Origin: DASSZN01 sp035702805
GTDB lineage: Bacteria > Chloroflexota > Chloroflexia > Thermomicrobiales > Thermomicrobiaceae
NCBI GenBank assembly: GCA_035702805.1
Contig: DASSZN010000058.1
Location: forward strand, 1 to 17,765
DNA length: 17,765 nt
Direction of reading: 5' to 3'
Shown: positions 12,916 to 17,765 of the stretch, piece after piece
Position numbering within the stretch: position 1 is the stretch's first letter
Layout of the letters: every line of letters starts with the position of its first letter
The notes under the pieces: generated by a model
Told to the model about the DNA's origin: nothing
What the model saw: the letters and a program-made list of their open reading frames with translations, nothing else
Database searches by the model: none
Translations under genes and position numbers: made by a program

Positions 12916-15900
12916 CTACGGGACGGCCGGGAAGCCGGCGTCGCGCACGAGGCCGTTCAGGCGGGACACGTCGGTCTCGACGAGCGTGGACAGCGCCGCG
13001 ACCTGCGCGTCGATCTCACCCGCCAGCTTCTCGTAGACCTCGTACGACTGTCGCGTTGGCCGGGCGTCCGCGCTGGCGACCACGCCGGAGAGCGCGGCCA
13101 GCTTGGCGTTGAGCTTCGGCGGGAAGTGCAGCGGGTCCTTCGGCACCTGAAGCCGCGGCTCGATCAGCACGTTCTCGATCTCGGTCAACCGCTCCGCGAT
13201 CGACTGCGCGGTCTCGGCGATCGGAGCGTGGTCGGCCGCCTCGCCGCGCCGCTGCCAGTCCTCGACCTGTGGGCGGAGCTTGCGTACGCGGTTGACCGCG
13301 CCGTGGGCCTCCGAAAGCTTGTCGCGGATCTGCAGCAGCAGCGCGAACTGCGCGTGCAGGTCCTCGTCCGTTGCCGGGACGCGCGGGTCCTTGCGAATCT
13401 CAAAGGGCTGGGTGAAGGACTCGCTGCCGACGGTCAGGCGCACCGCGTAGCTGCCCGGAGGGGCAGTCGGCCCGTCGACGCCGCCGGAGCGGAACATCGC
13501 GCCCGGCACGGAGACCCCCTCCGGGTAGCGCATGTTCCAGACGAAGCGGTTGAGCCCGGCCCTGGCCGGCACCGCCGCGTCCTTCTTGCCGTCGCCGTTG
13601 CTCTTGGGACGGCTGGTGAAGGTCTTGATCTCATTGGCCGACGCGTCGAGGAAGGTCAGGATGACCTCCTCCTCGGGCTCGCTCGCCAGGAAGTAGTTGA
13701 CCAGCACCCCGTCGGGGGGGTTCTGGCCGGCGTCGAGCAGTAGCTCCTTCTTGGTGCCGTCGGGCCGGTCGACCATGCGGTAGGTGATCATCGAGGCGCC
13801 GGTCCCCTGGTAGTTGTTGCCGGGCCCGGTCGCGCGGCCGAAGCCGCGGTTCGTGTAGAAGCGAGTGGTCGGGCGCGGCGCGAAGAGCTGCGTCGACGCG
13901 CGCGCTGAGGCACCGAGCTCGCGCAGCGGCGAGATGTCGTCGAGGACCCAGAAGGCGCGGCCGTGGGTGGCCAGGATGAGGTCGTCGTCCTTGACCACCA
14001 GGTCGTGGATCGGCACCACCGGCAGGTTGCCCCCCACCCGCTGCCAGTGCCCCCCGTCGTCGAACGACACGTACAGCCCCGTCTCGGTCCCGGCATACAG
14101 CAGCCCCTGGCGGGCCGGGTCCTCGCGGATGGCCCGGGTGAAGTCGTCGGCCGGGATGCCGCCGGTAATCACCTGCCAGGAGGCGCCGAAGTCGCTGGTC
14201 TTGAGCAGGTAGGGGCGGAAGTCGTCGTGCTTGTAGCGGGTGGCGGCGAGGTAGGCGGTGGCGGCGTCGTGGGGGGAGGGCTCGATGAGGGAGATGAGGG
14301 CCCAGTCGGGCAGGAGGGCGGCGGGGGGCGTGACGTCCTGCCAGGAGGTGCCGCCGTCGCGGGAGAGGTGGACGGGGCCGTCGTCGGCGCCGGCCCAGAG
14401 GACGCCCTTCGTGACGGGGGACTCGGCGAAGGCGAAGATGGTGTCGTAGTACTCGGCGCCGGTGTTGTCCCGGGTGATGGGGCCGCCGGAGGGCTCCTGC
14501 TTGGCGGGGTCGTTGCGGGTCAGGTCGGGGGAGATGACCTGCCAGGAGTGGCCCTCGTCGGTGGAGCGGTGGACGTGGTTGGAGGTGACGTAGAGCACCC
14601 GCGGGTCGTGCGGCGAGATGACGATGGGGTAGGTCCACTGGAACCGATAGCGCACGTCCCTGGCGCCGTGTCCCGGTGAGGACTCAGGCCAGGGCGAGAT
14701 GTTTTGCCGCTGACCCGTGCGGCGGTCGAAACGGGTGAGCACGCCCGCGTAGCTGCCGGCGTAGACGATGTTGGGGTCCCGCGGGTCCACCGCGATGTAG
14801 CCGGACTCGCCGCCGCCGACCTCGACCCAGTCGGCCGGGGTGATGCCGGCCAGGTGCGATCGGCTGGGCACGGAGATGGTGGTGTTGTCCTGCTGGGCGC
14901 CGTAGACGCGGTAGGGGACCTGGTTGTCGGTGGTCACGTGGTAGAACTCGACGGTCGGCTGATTCATGACCGTGGACCAGGACTCGGCGCCGTTGAGGGT
15001 GACCGTGGCGCCGCCGTCGTGCCCGGCGATCATGCGGTTGGAGTTATGCGGGTCGATCCAGAGGTCGTGATTGTCGGCGTGGGGCGTCGGGATCAGCGAG
15101 AAAGTCTTGCCGCCGTCGATCGACTTCCAGGTGACGAAGCTGAGTACCCACACCGTGTCGGGGTCGGACGGATCGGCGAAGAGGTGGTTGAAGTACCAGG
15201 CACGCTGGCGGAGGTTCCGGTCCTCGGACTGGCGCGTCCAGGTCTCGCCGTAGTCGTCGGAGCGGAAGACGGCGCCGTCCTCGGCCTCGACCAGGGCGTA
15301 GATCCGTCCCGGCTTCGACGCGGCGCCCAGGCCGATCTTGCCGAGCACGCCCTGGGACATGCCTGGGTTGCGGCCGATCTCCTGCCAGGTCTCCCCGCCG
15401 TCGGTCGAGCGGAAAATGCCGCTGCCGGGCCCGCCGCTGACCAGTTCGTGCGGACGGCGGATCGCCTGCCAGAGCGCCGCGTAGAGGATGCGCGGGTTCG
15501 CCGGGTCGACCGACAGGTCGATGGCGCCGGTGTGCTCGTCGCGGTAGAGGACCCGCCGCCAGTTCTGGCCGCCGTCGGTCGACTTGAAGACGCCGCGCTC
15601 GGAGTTGGAGCCGTGGGCGTGGCCGAGGGCGGCGACGTAGACGGTGTCGGGGTCGTTCGGGTCGATCCGGACGCGGGCGATGTTGCGCGTCTCGCCGAGC
15701 CCGACGTTCGTCCAGGTCTTGCCGCCGTCGGTGGAGCGATATACGCCGTCGCCGTGCGAGACGTTGCCGCGGATGTGGGCCTCGCCCATGCCGGCGTAGA
15801 TCACGTTTGGATCGGAGGGGGCAACGGCCAGGGCGCCGACCGAGGCCCGCTGGAAGTAGCCGTCGGAGATGTTGCGCCAGGTGACCCCGGCGTCGGTCGT

Positions 15901-16071
15901 CTTCCAGACGCCGCCGCCGCTCGAGCCGAAGTAGAACGTGCCGACCTCGGTCGGGTGTCCGGCCACCGCGACGACCCGGCCGGCCCGGAATGGGCCGATC
16001 TGTCGCCACTCGAGCGCGTGCCACCGCGCCGGGTCCGTGGCCACGACGCTGCCGTTTTCTCGCCTCTCCAT
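12916..16071 (-). CDS. sortilin/BNR-type beta-propeller repeat protein (VPS10-like), cytoplasmic form
   Basis: This 1051-residue protein has a large beta-propeller part (about 20-715) made of BNR/Asp-box repeats of the sortilin (VPS10) and plant photosystem-stability factor type. Ten Asp-boxes of the form S-x-D-x-G-x-x-W start near 58, 113, 164, 222, 271, 317, 503, 570, 625 and 669; the 330-500 stretch is repeat-like without clean boxes. At about 730-890 a beta-rich domain contains DAGQNPPDGVLVNYFL and NRFVWNMRYPEG, the FlgD-like ending of this family. The last 150 residues are helical and probably coiled-coil. Relatives are often exported and annotated as glycosyl hydrolases, but no hydrolase activity is established. 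Here the N-terminus is hydrophilic with no signal peptide. The ATG at 16071 has GGAAGGA nine bases upstream; the longer frame starts inside the promoter. Likely a binding or scaffold protein. Confidence 0.88.
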   Translation of the reverse strand: MERRENGSVVATDPARWHALEWRQIGPFRAGRVVAVAGHPTEVGTFYFGSSGGGVWKTTDAGVTWRNISDGYFQRASVGALAVAPSDPNVIYAGMGEAHIRGNVSHGDGVYRSTDGGKTWTNVGLGETRNIARVRIDPNDPDTVYVAALGHAHGSNSERGVFKSTDGGQNWRRVLYRDEHTGAIDLSVDPANPRILYAALWQAIRRPHELVSGGPGSGIFRSTDGGETWQEIGRNPGMSQGVLGKIGLGAASKPGRIYALVEAEDGAVFRSDDYGETWTRQSEDRNLRQRAWYFNHLFADPSDPDTVWVLSFVTWKSIDGGKTFSLIPTPHADNHDLWIDPHNSNRMIAGHDGGATVTLNGAESWSTVMNQPTVEFYHVTTDNQVPYRVYGAQQDNTTISVPSRSHLAGITPADWVEVGGGESGYIAVDPRDPNIVYAGSYAGVLTRFDRRTGQRQNISPWPESSPGHGARDVRYRFQWTYPIVISPHDPRVLYVTSNHVHRSTDEGHSWQVISPDLTRNDPAKQEPSGGPITRDNTGAEYYDTIFAFAESPVTKGVLWAGADDGPVHLSRDGGTSWQDVTPPAALLPDWALISLIEPSPHDAATAYLAATRYKHDDFRPYLLKTSDFGASWQVITGGIPADDFTRAIREDPARQGLLYAGTETGLYVSFDDGGHWQRVGGNLPVVPIHDLVVKDDDLILATHGRAFWVLDDISPLRELGASARASTQLFAPRPTTRFYTNRGFGRATGPGNNYQGTGASMITYRMVDRPDGTKKELLLDAGQNPPDGVLVNYFLASEPEEEVILTFLDASANEIKTFTSRPKSNGDGKKDAAVPARAGLNRFVWNMRYPEGVSVPGAMFRSGGVDGPTAPPGSYAVRLTVGSESFTQPFEIRKDPRVPATDEDLHAQFALLLQIRDKLSEAHGAVNRVRKLRPQVEDWQRRGEAADHAPIAETAQSIAERLTEIENVLIEPRLQVPKDPLHFPPKLNAKLAALSGVVASADARPTRQSYEVYEKLAGEIDAQVAALSTLVETDVSRLNGLVRDAGFPAVP

Positions 16072-16180
16072 ACCCGCGTGTCCTTCCCGCGAATGATCCG
16101 TGCGTCGGTGCTTCCGGGTGGCAGCCGACGGCGGAGTCGCCCGTGAACCTGCGCGACGTCGGGGTGCCGGCCCGCCGGGC

Positions 16181-16211
16181 AGCATAGCGCCGGGATTTGC
16201 ATCCAGTCAAT
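16181..16211 (-). promoter_or_regulatory. promoter of the beta-propeller gene
   Basis: On the minus strand TTGACT (16206-16211, five of six positions) and TATGCT (16181-16186, four of six) are separated by 19 bases, slightly long. Initiation near 16174 gives a leader of about 100 bases and rules out the upstream in-frame start at 16185, which would lie in the -10 box. Confidence 0.45.
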
Positions 16212-16225
16212 AAGCTTGATCCGTT

Positions 16226-16256
16226 TGCGAACGCGCCGGATCCGCGTGGTAGGCTG
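16226..16256 (+). promoter_or_regulatory. promoter giving a probably leaderless nucleotidyltransferase mRNA
   Basis: TGG at 16248-16250 plus TAGGCT at 16251-16256 make an extended -10 whose last base is five bases before the ATG at 16262. TTGCGA at 16226-16231 is a loose -35 at 19 bases. Initiation would be at or next to the ATG, and no Shine-Dalgarno sequence is present, so a leaderless transcript is likely. It is back to back with the propeller-gene promoter. Confidence 0.45.
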
Positions 16257-16261
16257 CCGGG

Positions 16262-17083
16262 ATGACCGCGACGATCGACCCGCTGCCAGCCAGCCCGACG
16301 CCCTACCCGGACGTCAACGCCCTGCTCGCCGTGCTCCTCGAGCGGGTCCGCGCGGTGCTGGGCGCCGACCTGGTCGGGATGTACCTGTTCGGCTCGCTCT
16401 CGCTCGGCGACTTCGACCCGGCAAGCAGCGATGTCGACGTCGTGGTGGCGACTGCGCGACGGCTCCCGGAGGAGAAGGTCGCGGCGCTGGGGCGTGTCCA
16501 CGGCGAGATCGCGGCGAGCGGGCTACCCTGGTCGGGCCGGCTGGAAGGTCGCTACCTCCCACCGGACGTGCTGCGCCGCCATCAGCCGGGGCCGGCACGC
16601 TACCCGACAATTGGCATCGACTGGGGGTTCGGGCTCGGCCGGGTTGGACCGGACTGGATCGTCGAGCGGCACATCGTGCGTGAGCGAGGCGTGGTCGTCT
16701 GGGGGCAGGATCCGAAGTTCCTGATCGACCCGGTCTCGCCCGACGACCTCCGCCGCGCCGTGATCGAGGCCGCGCTCGACTTCTGGGGGGAGCAGCTCGC
16801 CGGGCCGGAGCCGGAGTGGCTGCGGACGCGGGAGTACCAGGCGTTCGCGCGCCTGACGATGTGCCGTATTCACTACACCCTGGAGCGCGGTGCGGCGGCA
16901 TCGAAGCCCGTGGCAGCCGCCTGGGCAATGGCGGCGCTGCCGGAGTGGGCGCCGTTGATTGAGCGGGCGCTCGCGTGGCGCCACGACCACGCGCCGGACG
17001 ACCTGACCGACACGCTGCGCTTGGTCGCCTATACCGTCGAGCGATGCCAGCGGGCACAATTCGACCTCCGCACCGACCGTTGA
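16262..17083 (+). CDS. AadA-like nucleotidyltransferase (aminoglycoside adenylyltransferase family)
   Basis: The 273-residue protein combines a polymerase-beta-type nucleotidyltransferase domain with the helical DUF4111 C-terminal domain, the architecture of AadA/ANT(3'')(9) streptomycin-spectinomycin adenylyltransferases. The N-terminal motif is LFGSLSLGDFDPASSDVDVVV (42-62): Gly44-Ser45 and metal-binding Asp57 and Asp59. LEGRYLP (94-100) offers Glu95 at the place of the AadA catalytic base. RHIVRERGVVVWGQDP (136-151) matches the AadA pattern of a reactive stretch before the helical domain. The size fits AadA (about 260). The ATG at 16262 directly follows a -10 box, so the message is probably leaderless. 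It converges on the hydantoinase gene. No cassette, attC site or mobile element is visible, so it looks like a native chromosomal gene; resistance activity is not shown, and other small acceptors are possible. Confidence 0.82.
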   Translation: MTATIDPLPASPTPYPDVNALLAVLLERVRAVLGADLVGMYLFGSLSLGDFDPASSDVDVVVATARRLPEEKVAALGRVHGEIAASGLPWSGRLEGRYLPPDVLRRHQPGPARYPTIGIDWGFGLGRVGPDWIVERHIVRERGVVVWGQDPKFLIDPVSPDDLRRAVIEAALDFWGEQLAGPEPEWLRTREYQAFARLTMCRIHYTLERGAAASKPVAAAWAMAALPEWAPLIERALAWRHDHAPDDLTDTLRLVAYTVERCQRAQFDLRTDR

Positions 17084-17086
17084 GCG

Positions 17087-17099
17087 GCGACGGGGTCGC
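17087..17099. terminator. short hairpin between the nucleotidyltransferase and hydantoinase B genes
   Basis: GCGAC (17087-17091) pairs with GTCGC (17095-17099) around a GGG loop in the 19-base gap between two convergent stops. The short stem, and the lack of a U-tract, make it a weak candidate. Confidence 0.25.
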
Positions 17100-17102
17100 A
17101 CA

Positions 17103-17765
17103 TCAGTCGTCGGCGGGCTGCGGCTCGCCGACGCGGTCAGGAGAGAGGACGCCGGCGCGCAGGTCGTCCTCGATCGCGCGCGGGTCGCGCCGTTCGGGCG
17201 GGCCGTAGCCCGCCCCGCCGGGGATGTGGATCTCCAGCCGGTCCTCCGGCGTCTCGAGCGTTATCTGCCCGGCGCCGAGTTCGTCGAGCGTCAGTGCGTG
17301 GCCATTGACGATGATCGCCGTCAGTGGGCCGTCCTCGCCCCCCTGCAGGCCGGCGGGCGGGAAGCGCAGCCGGTCCGGGTTCAGGAAGAACGAGACCGGC
17401 CGCGGGTAGCCGGGGAGCGCGCGGAACTCCAGCTGGTGGCCCAGCGCGCCGCGCCACTCCCCCTGGCCGGCCGAGTCCGGCCGCAGCATGCGCTTGCCGA
17501 CCAGTACCGGCGTACGCAGCTCGAAGACCTCGACCGGCACGTTGCGAGCGCTGCTCGGGAAGCAATTGCGGCCGATGCCGTCGCGACCCCGGCTGGCGCC
17601 CCGGCCGCCGGCCATGAAGAAGTGCGCGTTGTAGAAGCTGCCGTCGGGGTCCTGACCGTAGACGTGGAGCGAGTGCATCAGCCCGTTGCCCGCCTGGACG
17701 CGGTCGGGCATGACCTGCTCCAGCGCGCCGAACAGCAGCGCGTGCAGGTGCCAGCCGGTGCGGGT
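17103..17765 (-). CDS. hydantoinase B/oxoprolinase family protein, C-terminal part (runs off the window)
   Basis: Only the last 220 residues are inside the window; the frame stays open to the right edge without a stop, so the 5' part lies beyond 17765. The sequence matches the C-terminus of HyuB, the beta subunit of ATP-dependent N-methylhydantoinase, 5-oxoprolinase and acetone-carboxylase-like enzymes. Visible signs are an FGALEQVMPDRVQAGNG stretch near the window edge, NAHFFMAGGRGASRGRDGIG, then VFELRTPVLVGKRMLRPDSAGQGEWRG as separate family blocks, and the closing GGAGYGPPERRDPRAIEDDL. Residue 202 from the end is a Met and would be called as a start if the edge were ignored. Full HyuB proteins are about 520-600 residues. 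A HyuA partner is expected upstream, outside the window. Substrate is probably a hydantoin or oxoproline-like ring. Confidence 0.88.
   Translation of the reverse strand, partial: TRTGWHLHALLFGALEQVMPDRVQAGNGLMHSLHVYGQDPDGSFYNAHFFMAGGRGASRGRDGIGRNCFPSSARNVPVEVFELRTPVLVGKRMLRPDSAGQGEWRGALGHQLEFRALPGYPRPVSFFLNPDRLRFPPAGLQGGEDGPLTAIIVNGHALTLDELGAGQITLETPEDRLEIHIPGGAGYGPPERRDPRAIEDDLRAGVLSPDRVGEPQPADD

Noticed and set aside
13963..14679. Gly/Val-rich plus-strand open frame that looks like a repetitive protein
   Set aside because: It arises from the C-ending codon patch of the propeller gene read on the other strand; no start signal or family.
1..17765. tRNA, rRNA, CRISPR array, insertion sequence, integron or prophage genes
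   Set aside because: No regularly spaced repeats, transposase or integrase motifs, attC-like sites or conserved RNA segments were seen on either strand; short gaps leave little room for them.

Overview
The window is a high-GC bacterial chromosomal segment of about 17.8 kb. It is densely coding, with strong GGAGG-type ribosome binding sites and frequent GTG starts. The gene types fit a Thermomicrobia/Sphaerobacter-like Chloroflexota or another high-GC soil or thermophilic bacterium. That is an inference from style and content; no rRNA or marker gene is present to prove it. I see no tRNA, rRNA, CRISPR array, insertion sequence or phage gene.

Layout, left to right. (1) 65-1697, plus strand: a metallo-beta-lactamase-fold hydrolase of the AHL-lactonase type and, after a 415-base spacer, a DUF1003 membrane protein. 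(2) 1719-3606: a CYTH-domain protein (minus) and a DAO-type FAD oxidoreductase (plus) diverge from a short region that carries three perfect tandem copies of ACGTGAAC. (3) 3613-6633, minus: a NatA/NatB-like ABC exporter pair, translationally coupled by a GTGA overlap, followed by an MFS transporter. A good promoter and a 12-base palindrome precede the pair. (4) 6946-7434, plus: a PsiE-like membrane protein. (5) 7451-9046, minus: an AbgB-like M20 amidohydrolase with a TTGACA promoter. (6) 9181-10502, minus: an ECF sigma factor and its RskA-type anti-sigma factor, overlapping. (7) 10631-12785, minus: a guanidine-modifying hydrolase (DDAH/arginine deiminase fold) and an ArgE/DapE-type M20 deacylase, one base apart. 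(8) 12916-16071, minus: a 1051-residue sortilin/BNR beta-propeller protein without a signal peptide, ending in a strong hairpin. (9) 16262-17083, plus: an AadA-like nucleotidyltransferase, possibly from a leaderless transcript. (10) 17103 to the right edge, minus: the C-terminal part of a hydantoinase B/oxoprolinase subunit.

Functionally the window is rich in enzymes that open or hydrolyse C-N bonds of small nitrogen compounds: two M20 hydrolases, a guanidine hydrolase, hydantoinase B and an amine or amino-acid oxidase, alongside exporters. This suggests scavenging of modified amino acids, but only the guanidine-hydrolase/deacylase pair is clearly one transcription unit. I found no convincing wholly new multi-gene system. 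The best leads are that coupled pair, the tandem-repeat operator candidate, a patch of extreme C-ending codons inside the propeller gene, and several enzymes with altered metal-site motifs.
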